Assembly: GCF_014200605.1 (NCBI RefSeq)
Contig: NZ_JACHCE010000008.1
Location: forward strand, 124,001-188,000
DNA: 64,000 nucleotides
Direction: 5' to 3'
Source of the DNA: Pedobacter cryoconitis
GTDB lineage: Bacteria > Bacteroidota > Bacteroidia > Sphingobacteriales > Sphingobacteriaceae
The position numbers and the translations under genes were made by a program. The first letter of the stretch is position 1. Each line of letters begins with the position of its first letter. Shown piece by piece: positions 50,801 through 59,105 of the stretch. The notes under the pieces were generated by a model. The model did no database searches. It saw only the letters and a list, made by a program, of their open reading frames with translations, and was not told the DNA's origin.

Positions 50801-51138
50801 AAAGCAGTGACTACGACTTCAGCAAGTGCTTTGCTATCACTTTTTAAAAGGACATTAATGAAAGTCTCCTCACCAATAATAATTTGTTTTTTCTCGTAGC
50901 CAAGATATTGGAAGGATACGGTCTGCCCTTTTCTTGCGGTTAAAAGAAAGCGGCCATTCATGTCTGTAACAGTACCTTGTTTGGTGCCGTCAACCAAAAC
51001 ACTTACTCCAGGTAAGGATTGTTTGGTTTCATCAGTAACTGTACCTGATATTTTAATCTGTGCCGCCAGAGTCATAGGGGCAAGCAAAAATAAGCATACA
51101 GTAATTACTTGTTTTAATTGCTTGTAAAGCTGTTTCAT
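47857..51138 (-). CDS. SusC/RagA-family TonB-linked outer-membrane transporter
   Basis: A 1093-residue TonB-dependent transporter. In order: signal peptide (about 1-26), CarboxypepD_reg-like domain (about 28-110, ISGTVTDETKQSLPGVSVLV), plug (about 118-230, VMIRGDK, VVDGFPI, AAALYGSRAVNGAILITTKKG) and a 22-strand barrel ending in an aromatic residue (NINMTF). TonB energy opens the pore to import the ligand delivered by the SusD partner. It is divergent from the two-component genes at 51492. No signal-transduction (STN) domain is present, so ECF-type trans-envelope regulation is not indicated. Confidence 0.93.
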   Translation of the reverse strand: MKQLYKQLKQVITVCLFLLAPMTLAAQIKISGTVTDETKQSLPGVSVLVDGTKQGTVTDMNGRFLLTARKGQTVSFQYLGYEKKQIIIGEETFINVLLKSDSKALAEVVVTALGIKKDTKKVGYALQTVNGDDLLKARDPNPISGLVGKVAGLSVGPSAEVLREPNVMIRGDKLTLYVVDGFPINTDTWNISPDDIETYTVLKGPAAAALYGSRAVNGAILITTKKGDKNKRGLTVDFNSSTVINSGFLTFPRIQNSFGAGENTQYVFVDGKGGAPGGVDGDYDVWGPYFAGQLIPQYDSPVINGVRQATPYTARGKNNLKNFLKTGYQTNNNISLSANGETYTTRFSVSQSKQSSYIPNSGLNIVNFNMYGSFNPNPRLKIEGNLDFNRQYTDNFPDADYGPSSLIYSTAIWTGADWDVNAPDIKAIWQPGKEGVQSQFAEYQRYHNPYLMTEKWLRGHHKNDVYGYLSANFKIDNHLNATLRSQFDTYNILRTEKLPFSAHPYGREGNQGDYREDRRNLFENNNELLLNFNYNVKNFVNLSGLVGTNLRNLSYNSSWTSTDYLNVPEVYSFSNSKNPVQSTSFNSSMMVLSGYFSLDASFGKYATLSTTSRIDKSSAFQTPTTYYYPSISLSTVISDYVKMPAAISFLKARASFSNVRTDASSASIGPAPFSSITAFGGQTGANLTNNPLGYGNVYMSPYNGPDYSLNTSFNINKPYNNQAAGYASDYLYQNGIKTTTRVNYEEGFDVKFLGNRLGLNATAFQYIDGPKILPNQISTATGYTLLYLNALKTKKTGYEVSLSGTPIKDMDGFGWDVLVNWSTYKRVYKELPPGQDTYNTFFKVGDRTDKLYGTAFVKTQDGQIINDAAGKPITTGDANHFLGNMNSDYSWSIYNKFHYKNLSLGFQFDGSVGGKTTDYMHNKTMRGGSNIETAEGALGDARYQDWANYGKEGYKGTYVGEGVVVSNGASINYDSKTGAILNYGDLAFAPNTTKVLVQDYVSKYYGIDEANLMSKTFAKLREVTIGYDLPKKLLAGTFIQKASFSLVGRNLLYFYKDKRFKDVDLDQYNGETPATGLQSPTVRSYGFNINMTF

Positions 51139-51491
51139 TGACGTGGATTTAGGTTGAAGTAAATTTTATTTTCATGCAGCAATACTAAACTTTGTTTATT
51201 AAAACTAAACCAATTTAGTATTATGTATACTTAAACTTTTGGTGTTTTTAGTTATAAATTATGCTGATTAGCAATAAGTTCGTTACACATTGATAATGAT
51301 GGCTTAACATATCATCCGCTTATCTTATCGAAGTAGTTAACTCCTTTATTTTCAGTTGAAAATGATAAATTGAAATTGTTAATTATAGATATATTAACAG
51401 GCATTCTGAGCAGGTATTTGTGTTAATAGTAATTTAATCAAGGCCTGAGATTGAGAAATTATGCCCACATTTGTCATTTAATTACATCCTT
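51139..51491. other. Divergent intergenic region, SusC / response regulator
   Basis: About 350 AT-rich bases that must hold both promoters. I see no FNR-like box of the type found left of 46 kb, no clear hairpin and no small ORF. AAAACTAAACCAATTTAGTA near 51200 is a loose dyad. Confidence 0.5.
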
Positions 51492-52175
51492 ATGCACATA
51501 CTGGTTATTGAAGATGAACAAAGAGTTGCCGAACTGATTAAGAAGGGACTGGAAGAACTCGGATTTCATATTACTCTTGCCTTTGATGGAGAAATGGGCA
51601 AGAAGCTGGCCCTCACAAAAACCTATGACCTGATTCTCATGGATCTGATCCTCCCAAAGATTAACGGGATTGATCTTTGCAAAGAAGTGCGTATTGCCCG
51701 TCCTGATATTCCTATTATTATGCTGACCGCTTTAGGAACTACAGACGATAAAGTAGAGGGTTTTGACGCTGGTGCAAATGACTACCTGGTTAAGCCCTTT
51801 GATTTCAGAGAGCTGCATGCCAGAATCCGGGCTTTAATTAAAAGAAACCAGACACAGGGTAATACTTTTAACCAGGGTTTTATTTTGAGATTTGCAGATC
51901 TGGAAATGAATCTGGAAACCAAGCTGGTCAAAAGAAATGACATCCCTGTAGACCTTACGCCCAAAGAATTCCGTTTGCTTGAATATATGATGGGAAACTC
52001 TGAAAGGGTATTATCCAGAACTGAAATTGCAGAGAAGGTTTGGGATACCTTTGATTCGGGGACAAACTTTATTGACGTCTATATTAACTATCTCCGGAAA
52101 AAGATAGATAAAAACCATGAAGTGAAATTAATTCATACTAAACCGGGTATGGGTTTTATATTTAAAGAAGGATGA
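51492..52175 (+). CDS. OmpR-family response regulator
   Basis: A 227-residue regulator with a receiver (about 1-118: IEDEQ acidic pair, phospho-acceptor Asp in LILMDLILP, Lys in YLVKPFDF) and an OmpR/PhoB winged helix (about 130-225: DLTPKEFRLLEYMM, YINYLRKKID). The ATG at 51492 (MHILVIEDEQ) fits the family start; a longer reading has no support. It overlaps the kinase gene by 4 bp. The layout matches CusR/CzcR-like systems of Bacteroidota that often control metal efflux; the RND pump genes lie about 10 kb away. Confidence 0.92.
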   Translation: MHILVIEDEQRVAELIKKGLEELGFHITLAFDGEMGKKLALTKTYDLILMDLILPKINGIDLCKEVRIARPDIPIIMLTALGTTDDKVEGFDAGANDYLVKPFDFRELHARIRALIKRNQTQGNTFNQGFILRFADLEMNLETKLVKRNDIPVDLTPKEFRLLEYMMGNSERVLSRTEIAEKVWDTFDSGTNFIDVYINYLRKKIDKNHEVKLIHTKPGMGFIFKEG

Positions 52176-53539
52176 AGATAAGAGCGAAGCTTCTGTTATT
52201 ATTTCTAACACTTTTCGGGGCTTTGCTTTTGGCATTTGCTGTATTTATCTATGTCTCTACCTCTCAGAACAGAAAAGACCAGTATTATAAACATTTAAAA
52301 AGAGAAGCAATCACAAAGGCTAATTTGCTTTTTGATGCGAAAGTACCTCCGGCGGTCTTACAGCTGATCTATAAAAATTCCATAAATTCTTTATTTGAAG
52401 AAGAAGTCGCTGTATATGACACCTCTTTTAACCTGCTTTATCATGATGCGGTACAAATAGATAAAGTTAAAGAAACAAAGAGAATGATTGATCAGATTAT
52501 CCGGCAAAAGGAAATCACTTTTGATCAGGGTTCTTTGCAGGTTGTAGGTCTTTTATACAAGCATAAAGGCCAAACCTACGTCATTACAGCAGCAGCAAAT
52601 GATAAGTATGGCTTGAGCAGGTTAGAGGACTTCAAGTATACTCTGATCATATCATTTATCATTATTATCAGCCTGACGATTGCTGCGGGTTATTATTTTG
52701 TAGGTAAAGCTTTAAATCCGGTAGCAGAAATCGTAGATAAGGTAGAAGAGATTACAGCAACCAATTTATATAAGCGGGTACAGGTTAAAAATGAAAAAGA
52801 TGAAATAGGAGAGCTGGCAACTACCTTTAATACCATGCTCGACAGACTGGAACAATCATTTGATGGCCAGAAGAACTTTGTAAGTAATATCTCTCACGAG
52901 CTCAGGACCCCTTTAGCTACAATTGTTGGTGAATTGCAATTGGCGCTCATCAGGGAAAGAAGTGTGTCAGAATATAAAGAGATCATCAGATTATCGTTAA
53001 GCGATGCGCAAAGACTGGTCAGGTTGTCAAATGGTTTGCTTGATCTTGCAAAAGCAAGCTATGACCATACCACAGTCAGTATGAAAGAATTAAGGACAGA
53101 TGAATTGCTGATGGATGCAAGAGAAGCTGTGCTTAAGATTAATGAAGCTTATAAAGTAGATATCGTTTTTGAACGTGAAATTGATGATGATGACGATATC
53201 TCGGTCAAAGGAAATGAATATTTGCTGAAAGTTGCGTTCATCAACCTGATGGAAAATGCCTGTAAATTTTCTGAAAACCACCAGTGTGTAGTGAGCATAA
53301 ATTACAATCAGGATAAAATTAAACTGGTTTTCAAAGATTCGGGTATAGGGATTAGTGAAGATGAACTGGAAAATATATTTTCTGCATTTTACAGAGGAAA
53401 AAATAAAGACTTTAGCCCTGGAAACGGAATAGGATTATCCCTGACAGAGAAAATTGTACTAATGCATCATGGTACTATTCAGGTTACTTCAATCGTTAAC
53501 TCCGGCAGTGAGTTTACCATCGAAATGTTTCACGTTTAA
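52172..53539 (+). CDS. Membrane sensor histidine kinase
   Basis: A 455-residue kinase: transmembrane helix about 7-29, extracytoplasmic sensor about 30-150, second helix about 155-177, HAMP, DHp with phospho-acceptor His in NISHELRTPLATI, and an ATPase domain with MENACKFS and GNGIGLSL. Partner of the regulator upstream (ATGA overlap). The sensor region has no recognisable ligand motif. Confidence 0.92.
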   Translation: MKIRAKLLLLFLTLFGALLLAFAVFIYVSTSQNRKDQYYKHLKREAITKANLLFDAKVPPAVLQLIYKNSINSLFEEEVAVYDTSFNLLYHDAVQIDKVKETKRMIDQIIRQKEITFDQGSLQVVGLLYKHKGQTYVITAAANDKYGLSRLEDFKYTLIISFIIIISLTIAAGYYFVGKALNPVAEIVDKVEEITATNLYKRVQVKNEKDEIGELATTFNTMLDRLEQSFDGQKNFVSNISHELRTPLATIVGELQLALIRERSVSEYKEIIRLSLSDAQRLVRLSNGLLDLAKASYDHTTVSMKELRTDELLMDAREAVLKINEAYKVDIVFEREIDDDDDISVKGNEYLLKVAFINLMENACKFSENHQCVVSINYNQDKIKLVFKDSGIGISEDELENIFSAFYRGKNKDFSPGNGIGLSLTEKIVLMHHGTIQVTSIVNSGSEFTIEMFHV

Positions 53540-53598
53540 AATCTGCTTTGTAAAACAACAGCATGACGTCCTTGAAAAAGGATATGTACCACATTTCC

Positions 53599-55077
53599 TT
53601 ACAGCATCAACTTTTTCAGAATTTCTACACTTCTAATTAAATCTTCCTGAGCAGAAGAAGCGAAGCCTAAACGGATACCGTTGGCATCATAGTCAGGATA
53701 TTTGTGAATTTTTCCATCAGGCAAATATAAACCTTCACGAAAGGCCTTTCTGGCCAGTTCTTCCAGATCAATGGATGGATCAAAAACCGTCCATATTGAC
53801 ATACCACCTTCTGGAACGGTAAATTTTACCGCTTCTTTTAATTCATTGCCCAGCAAATCACATAAAAAATCACGCCGCTGCTGGTAAACAGCAAGTGTTT
53901 TTCTGAGGTAACGTTGTATTGTGCCGTCATTCAGCAAATCGGCCATTGCATTGTCCAGTACATGGTCGCCCTGCCTGTCCAGTAATATCCGGACTTTAGC
54001 TAAATGTTCAATCACGTTTTCGGCGGCCACCAAATATCCCATACGAAAGGCAGGAGAGAAGCTTTTGCTGAAAGAACCGCAGTAAATGACCATTCCATTT
54101 TCATCAGCACTGGCCAGTGGTAACAGCGGGCGGTGCTTAAAATGGAAATCAAAATCATAGTCATCTTCAAAAATGATGAAACCATACTCGTTAGCCAGCC
54201 GGAGCAATTCCAGTCGCCGGTCAATTCTTAAAGAGACCGTTGTGGGATACTGGTGATGGGGCGTAACATAGACCATTCTTATTTTCTGTCTTGTACAGAT
54301 CTTGCGCAGCTCATCGACTATTAAGCCATGTTCATCTACAGGAACTCCAATTAATCTGGCCCCCGCGTGAAGGAAATTATGTTCAGCCCTTCTCCAGCCC
54401 GGGATTTCAGAAATAACAACATCTCCGGGACTGATCAAAGCATTGCTAACCAGGTTAATGCCCATTAAAGTTCCCCTTACTGAAAGTATGTTCTCAGCAG
54501 TAGTCTTAAGTCCTCTTGTCGCATTAAGATATTCCGATATGGCCTGCCGGTAAGCAGCGGGGCCGGCGGGATTCCCGTAATTGCCAAATTTCGGATATAA
54601 TCCGCTTCTGGTAAGTTGATTACGGTAAGCCCGGTAAAATTCTTTTAAGGGGGCAAGTCTGGGATCAGGGTAGCCATCATCCAGATGTAAGCCATACAAA
54701 GGTGTCTCTGCAATACGATCAGGAAAGTCCCTGGGATGAAAAGTGAAACCAGCAAGCTTTGAGGAGGCTGGTGTTATTGCCTTTAACATTTCCGGATTAT
54801 GATCTGCCACATGCGTAGAAACAAAAGTTCCGCGGCCTACAGCACTTTCGAGCCAGCCCTGCATTTGTAGTTCTTCATAAGCCTTCGCTGCTGTAATCCT
54901 GTTGATCTTTAAGAGGTTTGCCAGATCCCGGCTGCCCGGTAGTTTCTGGCCCGAACGTAATTGACCATTTCTGATCAAAGATAATAGGGCATCTGCTAGC
55001 TGAAGATATACAGGTCGTTCAGCTGAACGATCAAATGATAGGTCTGCAAATAATTGGTTGATAATCGGACTATTCAT
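53599..55077 (-). CDS. MocR/GntR-type regulator with PLP aminotransferase domain
   Basis: A 492-residue MocR-family regulator. The N-terminal GntR winged helix (about 15-80, YLQLADALLSLIRNGQLRSGQKLPGSRDLA) is joined to a class I aminotransferase fold with the PLP Lys in CGSFSKSFSPAFRMG. Such proteins sense PLP or an amine and often regulate a divergent gene. Here the neighbour is the PaiB-like gene at 55169, with a candidate operator between. Confidence 0.9.
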   Translation of the reverse strand: MNSPIINQLFADLSFDRSAERPVYLQLADALLSLIRNGQLRSGQKLPGSRDLANLLKINRITAAKAYEELQMQGWLESAVGRGTFVSTHVADHNPEMLKAITPASSKLAGFTFHPRDFPDRIAETPLYGLHLDDGYPDPRLAPLKEFYRAYRNQLTRSGLYPKFGNYGNPAGPAAYRQAISEYLNATRGLKTTAENILSVRGTLMGINLVSNALISPGDVVISEIPGWRRAEHNFLHAGARLIGVPVDEHGLIVDELRKICTRQKIRMVYVTPHHQYPTTVSLRIDRRLELLRLANEYGFIIFEDDYDFDFHFKHRPLLPLASADENGMVIYCGSFSKSFSPAFRMGYLVAAENVIEHLAKVRILLDRQGDHVLDNAMADLLNDGTIQRYLRKTLAVYQQRRDFLCDLLGNELKEAVKFTVPEGGMSIWTVFDPSIDLEELARKAFREGLYLPDGKIHKYPDYDANGIRLGFASSAQEDLIRSVEILKKLML

Positions 55078-55085
55078 TATCTCAT

Positions 55086-55111
55086 AATTGGACTACAAAG
55101 ATAAGCCAATT
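55086..55111. promoter_or_regulatory. Candidate MocR operator
   Basis: AATTGG (55086-55091) and CCAATT (55106-55111) form an inverted repeat with 14-bp spacing in the short space between the divergent MocR and PaiB-like genes. Only position and symmetry support it. Confidence 0.35.
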
Positions 55112-55168
55112 GTAATTTACTTTTGTCTGGTAATACCATTAATCTTTACAGAGCTAAAAACGCAAATC

Positions 55169-55774
55169 ATGTATACACCTAAGCACTTCGAATTTGAGAA
55201 TGAAGCAGAAAAGATAGCCTTCATGAAAAAATATAGTTTCGCAACTATCGTAACAAACAAAGCAGGTCTTCCCATTGCAACCCAGATTCCGTTTTTGATT
55301 ACACAAAACGCTGGTCAACTGGTATTGAGTGGACATTTTGCCTTAGCTAATGAACAGGCCGGTTATATTGAGGAAAATACCTCCCTGGTTATCTTTTCAG
55401 AACCTCATGCTTATATTTCTCCCGTTCATTATGATAAAATGGAGAATGTACCTACCTGGAATTACGTAGCTGTACATGCATATGGGAAAGCAAAAATTGT
55501 TGAGGAGGAGAATGCAAAGATAAAAGCGCTGGAAAGTATGATCCTGTTCTATGAGCCTGGTTATTTGGAACAATGGAACCATTTATCAGCTAAGTTCAAA
55601 AAAGGAATGGCGAGAGGAATTGCAGTCTTTGATCTGGAAGTCACCGATTTACAGGGAAAGAAAAAAATAAGTCAGAATAAAGCTGAAGCGGAAAGACAAA
55701 AGATAGCTTCTTATTTAGAAAAAAGTGAGCTCAGTTCAGAAAGGGCCATTGCAGACCTGATTAGAAAAAAATAA
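55169..55774 (+). CDS. PaiB-like FMN-binding protein
   Basis: A 201-residue protein of the PaiB/'FMN-binding negative transcriptional regulator' family with a split-barrel flavin fold (MYTPKHFEFENEAEKIAFMKKYSFATIV, then GHFALANEQ, SEPHAYISP, VPTWNYVAVHAYG). The ATG at 55169 starts the family's conserved MYxPxxF motif; the longer reading is not needed. It lies 15 bp before a GNAT acetyltransferase gene, similar to paiA/paiB pairs of Bacillus. Confidence 0.87.
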   Translation: MYTPKHFEFENEAEKIAFMKKYSFATIVTNKAGLPIATQIPFLITQNAGQLVLSGHFALANEQAGYIEENTSLVIFSEPHAYISPVHYDKMENVPTWNYVAVHAYGKAKIVEEENAKIKALESMILFYEPGYLEQWNHLSAKFKKGMARGIAVFDLEVTDLQGKKKISQNKAEAERQKIASYLEKSELSSERAIADLIRKK

Positions 55775-55789
55775 TAAAAAACATTAATT

Positions 55790-56323
55790 ATGAATTTTAG
55801 CATTCAAACACCATTAACAAATGAACGTGTCACGCTCTTGCCCTTAAAAGAAACCGATTTTGAAGAATTATATGCCGTAGCATCCGATCCAAAGATATGG
55901 GAACAGCATCCTAACAAAGACCGCTGGAAAAAAGAGGTGTTCCAGAACTTCTTTAACGGGGCTATTTTGAGCGGTGGCGCATTTAAAATAACAGACCAGG
56001 CTACCGGAGAATTCATAGGCAGCACCAGGTTTTACGACTATGAGGAAAAAGAAGGCTCGCTATTAATCGGCTATACCTTCTATGGTACCGCTTACTGGGG
56101 GAAGGGGTTTAACCTTTCCGTCAAGAAAATGATGCTCGATTATATATTCCGCTTTGTATCGAAAGTACAGTTTCATATCGGAGCAGAGAACATACGTTCA
56201 CAGATCGCAATCGGCCGTCTTGGTGCCATTAAAATTATGGAGAAAGAAGTTATTTATTTTGGTGAAACTCCGAAACTCAATTTTGTATATGAAATCAGCA
56301 GGCAAAATTGGGTCAATATATAA
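55790..56323 (+). CDS. GNAT-family N-acetyltransferase (RimJ/RimL type)
   Basis: A 177-residue acetyltransferase. It starts with the RimJ/RimL-like TNERVTLLPLKETDFEELY and has the acetyl-CoA region with GYTFYGTAYWGKGFNLSVKKMML (a variant of Q/RxxGxG/A). Substrate unknown; polyamine or protein N-terminal acetylation are possible. Co-transcribed with the PaiB-like gene. Confidence 0.85.
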   Translation: MNFSIQTPLTNERVTLLPLKETDFEELYAVASDPKIWEQHPNKDRWKKEVFQNFFNGAILSGGAFKITDQATGEFIGSTRFYDYEEKEGSLLIGYTFYGTAYWGKGFNLSVKKMMLDYIFRFVSKVQFHIGAENIRSQIAIGRLGAIKIMEKEVIYFGETPKLNFVYEISRQNWVNI

Positions 56324-56343
56324 GTTTTCTGATTATTAATCAT

Positions 56344-56379
56344 TTATGGTGTCAGCAAGGAAGAATGCGGACACCATAA
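56344..56379. terminator. Possible terminator between convergent genes
   Basis: TTATGGTGTC (56344-56353) pairs perfectly with GACACCATAA (56370-56379) across a 16-base loop, between the convergent GNAT and sigma-factor genes. T-runs are weak, so the function is tentative. Confidence 0.4.
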
Positions 56380-56386
56380 ACGGAGA

Positions 56387-56920
56387 TTAATTAAACTTAT
56401 TTGTTTTTTTGAACTCCTGATTGTAGATTTTTAAATTGCTTTTCAGTAGCTGGCGTGCCACATGAATTCTTGTTTTCACAGTGCCAATAGGGATATTCAG
56501 CATTTCTGCTATTTCATGATATTTATATCCTTCAAAATATTTGATAAAAGGAGTGTAATATTCAACGCTTAACATCGCCAGTGCTTTGTTTACATCGTCA
56601 CTAATAAATTTATTGTTGACCTCATTATGCGAAGCGCTGTTATACAATTGTGCCGAATTGATCTCTTCGGTTGTATCTATCAAACTGCGTTGCTTAACCA
56701 TTCTTCTATAATCATTGATAAAAGTATTTCTCATAATTGTATATAACCAGCCTTTCAAATTCGTTCCTTCCACATAAAGTTTGGAGTAACGGATAGCTTT
56801 CAATAAGGTTTCCTGAACTAAGTCATCAGCGTCGTCAATGTTTTTTGTGAAATTCAGTGCGAAAGTTTTTAAAGCAGACTTGTGGTCATTAATTTGGTAT
56901 GGGAAAGAATTACTGATCAT
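56387..56920 (-). CDS. ECF-type RNA polymerase sigma factor
   Basis: A 177-residue extracytoplasmic-function sigma factor. Region 2 is FALNFTKNIDDADDLVQETLLKA...GWLYTIMRNTFINDYRR, and region 4 is YHEIAEMLNIPIGTVKTRIHVARQLLK. No anti-sigma factor or SusC with an STN domain is next to it. The region 2 sequence resembles the EcfG-like Bacteroidota class linked to general stress. Confidence 0.9.
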   Translation of the reverse strand: MISNSFPYQINDHKSALKTFALNFTKNIDDADDLVQETLLKAIRYSKLYVEGTNLKGWLYTIMRNTFINDYRRMVKQRSLIDTTEEINSAQLYNSASHNEVNNKFISDDVNKALAMLSVEYYTPFIKYFEGYKYHEIAEMLNIPIGTVKTRIHVARQLLKSNLKIYNQEFKKTNKFN

Positions 56921-57288
56921 AAGTTAAAAATTAGGTTATAAATGCGATTGATTAATTACAATTTTCCTAATCCAACTCTTATACCAATTAATTGACGAAA
57001 AACAAACAAATGTGCTAATTAAGAAGATCAGGCATTTATTGGTTTTTGCTGGTATAAACATAAAATGATAATTTGTTTAGCTATAGTGATACTTATATGA
57101 AATTATTCTGTCGTTTTTATCGTTTTATGGCTGTTAATGGTGGTTTGGCTATTCAAAGTTCCAATTGATATCATGCATAAAAGAGTGCTGATTTAATCTT
57201 GAGTCTCCCTGGTAATTTTTAAGAGTGTACTGTTTTTAGTACTATTCTTTGAAAAGCTATCTGCAGCACCTGAATTTACCAGGTTCAT

Positions 57289-57357
57289 TCTAATGAATTT
57301 CTAATGAATTTCTGTTTATCCTCTAACGGCCCTTTCAAAAAGGGTGTTTTATATTTG
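57289..57357 (+). promoter_or_regulatory. Promoter of the magnesium locus with 11-bp tandem repeat
   Basis: TCTAATGAATT occurs twice in tandem (57289-57299 and 57300-57310), an 11-bp period typical of OmpR-type regulator sites. TATATTTG (57350-57357) is a perfect TAnnTTTG -7 element, giving a start near 57362. Confidence 0.55.
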
Positions 57358-57361
57358 CAGC

Positions 57362-57495
57362 ACAATAAAAAACAACAATATATGGACTCAGGCCCCTATT
57401 TAAAGACGCTTTTAAAAGCGCGACAAATTAATTATTTAACCGCCCGCCAATCCTCATAGCTTATGTTATGCCGGTTGACGGCATAAAACAAAGTT
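57362..57495 (+). promoter_or_regulatory. Structured 5' leader of the mgtC operon (candidate cation-responsive element)
   Basis: About 134 nt without a long ORF, GC-richer than its surroundings. CGCTTTT/AAAAGCG forms a perfect dyad, and TTATGCCG-GTTGA-CGGCATAA (57466-57486) is a perfect 8-bp hairpin ending ten bases before the first gene, where it could hide the start site. It precedes three genes linked to Mg2+ or Mn2+. It does not clearly match the M-box or the yybP-ykoY consensus from memory. Confidence 0.4.
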
Positions 57496-57735
57496 ATGTT
57501 CAATTTTTCAAAAACACAGACAAAATATACCCGTCATATTGCAGATTATGATTATCCGGTGGGTATGGATACAAGACCAACAATCACGTTTGGCGTAGCT
57601 GACAAAATCTTCAGCAGACAAAATTACTATCAGTCCCTTTCTTTAAGACAAATCTTTTTCAAACTGTCTTTTTTAATATTGAATGCAATCAGAGGGGCCT
57701 TTCACCAGGCTAAAAAAATGGAGGGCTCGCTATGA
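57496..57735 (+). CDS. Hypothetical small protein, 79 residues
   Basis: A basic protein (MFNFSKTQTKYTRHIADYDYPVGMDTRP...) with a short hydrophobic stretch near the C terminus (FFKLSFLILNAIRGAF), perhaps peripheral to the membrane. Not recognised. It is the first gene after the structured leader and overlaps mgtC by 4 bp (ATGA), so it is likely expressed and coupled with it. Confidence 0.65.
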   Translation: MFNFSKTQTKYTRHIADYDYPVGMDTRPTITFGVADKIFSRQNYYQSLSLRQIFFKLSFLILNAIRGAFHQAKKMEGSL

Positions 57736-58433
57736 CAATATTTGAATTTACACTGAGACTTGCTGTAGCTTTTGCCCTGGGGGCAGCTATCGGTACAGAG
57801 CGCCAATGGAGACAAAGGATGGCCGGACTAAGGACAAATATGCTCGTTTGTTTAGGCGCCTGCATGTTCGTTTCATTAGGTGTGAAAGTTGGCGGAGATG
57901 CCTCTGGCAGAGTTATATCCTATGTAGTCAGCGGGATTGGTTTCCTTGGAGCAGGCGTAATTATGAAAGATGGCCTGAACGTCAGGGGGCTGAATACCGC
58001 GGCCACCTTATGGTGTTCTGCTGCTGTTGGTACTTCGTGCGGCCTGGGTTTTATTCCTGAGGCGGCAATCGTTACTGCTTTCGTCATTCTTACACATATA
58101 CTGATGCGCCCGGTTGGCGTCAAATTAAGCCGCCTGCCTTTAAAAAACACACGTATTCCGGTGGCTTACCTTTTAATTATCAAATGCAGACAGGATGTAG
58201 AAAATCATTTGAGAGTTCTGTTGCTTCAATTTACAAGTAATGATGATAAGTTATTATTAAGGTCACTCAAAAGTACCGATGATGGCGATCCGAGTAAAGC
58301 CGTTATCATGGCCGAAATTCTGGCAAATAGCAACGAAGACTCTATTATGGAACGGATCGCCGGACGCTTAACTATTGAACATGAAGTTTCTGAGGTCAGC
58401 TGGAATAAAGCTGGTGATGAAAATGACCTGTAA
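57732..58433 (+). CDS. mgtC: MgtC/SapB-family membrane protein
   Basis: A 233-residue protein with the MgtC/SapB membrane domain (about 1-135, four to five helices; LAVAFALGAAIGTERQWRQRMAGLRTNMLVCLGA, GIGFLGAGVIMKDG, RGLNTAATLWCSAAVG) and a C-terminal ACT-like regulatory domain (about 140-230). MgtC helps survival at low Mg2+ and restrains ATP synthase in Salmonella. Its place before an Mg2+-ATPase gene repeats the classical mgtCB order, though not as directly adjacent genes. Confidence 0.9.
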   Translation: MTIFEFTLRLAVAFALGAAIGTERQWRQRMAGLRTNMLVCLGACMFVSLGVKVGGDASGRVISYVVSGIGFLGAGVIMKDGLNVRGLNTAATLWCSAAVGTSCGLGFIPEAAIVTAFVILTHILMRPVGVKLSRLPLKNTRIPVAYLLIIKCRQDVENHLRVLLLQFTSNDDKLLLRSLKSTDDGDPSKAVIMAEILANSNEDSIMERIAGRLTIEHEVSEVSWNKAGDENDL

Positions 58434-58491
58434 TCAGTATGAAAATGACTTGTAGCTAAATTATTAACCACCTATAAATTAATAACAGAAA

Positions 58492-59070
58492 ATGACATTC
58501 CTGCTTTTAAAATGCGGTATCATACAATATGCAATCTTATTCATTGCGATTGGAATTACTGCCGACAACCTGATGATTGCAAAATTGAGTGGTAAAACGG
58601 TTTCGGTGATTAGCCGTGCCAATTGGATACTCATCCTGCTCTTACTGTTTATTACACAGAATCAAATGTTTTTGTGGGGTAAATGGGTCACGGGCTGGGT
58701 ACCTGCGCTAACCGTAAACCAAAAGGACTGGCTCGCAATGGGCCTGCTGATTTCCATTGGGGTCAAGATGTACAGGGATCATTTTCAAAGTAAAAGAGAT
58801 ACCACTGCTATCAATTATACGGCAAATAACTTATTGATACTCGCTTTTGGATCTGCGATTTACTTATTCGTTTTTGGGATGGCTATTCAATGGCTTAACC
58901 GGACCGAAGGAAATGTAAATATCCTTTTTCCGGTCTTTATACTCATCTTTTTGGGCACCGGGGTATGGTTAGGCAAATCTCATAACCATAAACTGATCCA
59001 CAGGCTGCGCACAGTTTGTACCTGTCTGATGATGGTAGGGGTGGCCGTACTCCTGTTCCAATTGATATAA
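58492..59070 (+). CDS. MntP-like membrane protein (putative divalent-cation exporter)
   Basis: A 192-residue protein with six helices. The order of motifs resembles MntP/LysE-type exporters: an acidic residue in helix 1 (IGITADNLMIAKLSGK; MntP has DAFAVS), then QNQMFLWGKWVTGW (MntP: Q..MP..G...G), then DWLAMGLLISIGVKMYRD (MntP: D.WIAF.LL..IG.KM..E). The similarity is from memory and weak, so Mn2+ or Mg2+ export is a hypothesis. It lies between mgtC and the Mg2+ ATPase on the same strand. Confidence 0.5.
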   Translation: MTFLLLKCGIIQYAILFIAIGITADNLMIAKLSGKTVSVISRANWILILLLLFITQNQMFLWGKWVTGWVPALTVNQKDWLAMGLLISIGVKMYRDHFQSKRDTTAINYTANNLLILAFGSAIYLFVFGMAIQWLNRTEGNVNILFPVFILIFLGTGVWLGKSHNHKLIHRLRTVCTCLMMVGVAVLLFQLI

Positions 59071-59105
59071 TTAACAATTTCCGCTTATCTTATATATATA
59101 ATACC

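Noticed and set aside
46255..51138. SusC/SusD pair as part of a polysaccharide-utilisation locus
   Set aside because: No glycoside hydrolase, polysaccharide lyase, sulfatase or hybrid two-component sensor is adjacent; the pair stands alone, so a glycan substrate cannot be claimed.
57161..57175. TTGATATCA sequence right of the island
   Set aside because: The halves overlap with no N4 spacer, so it is not a match to the box.
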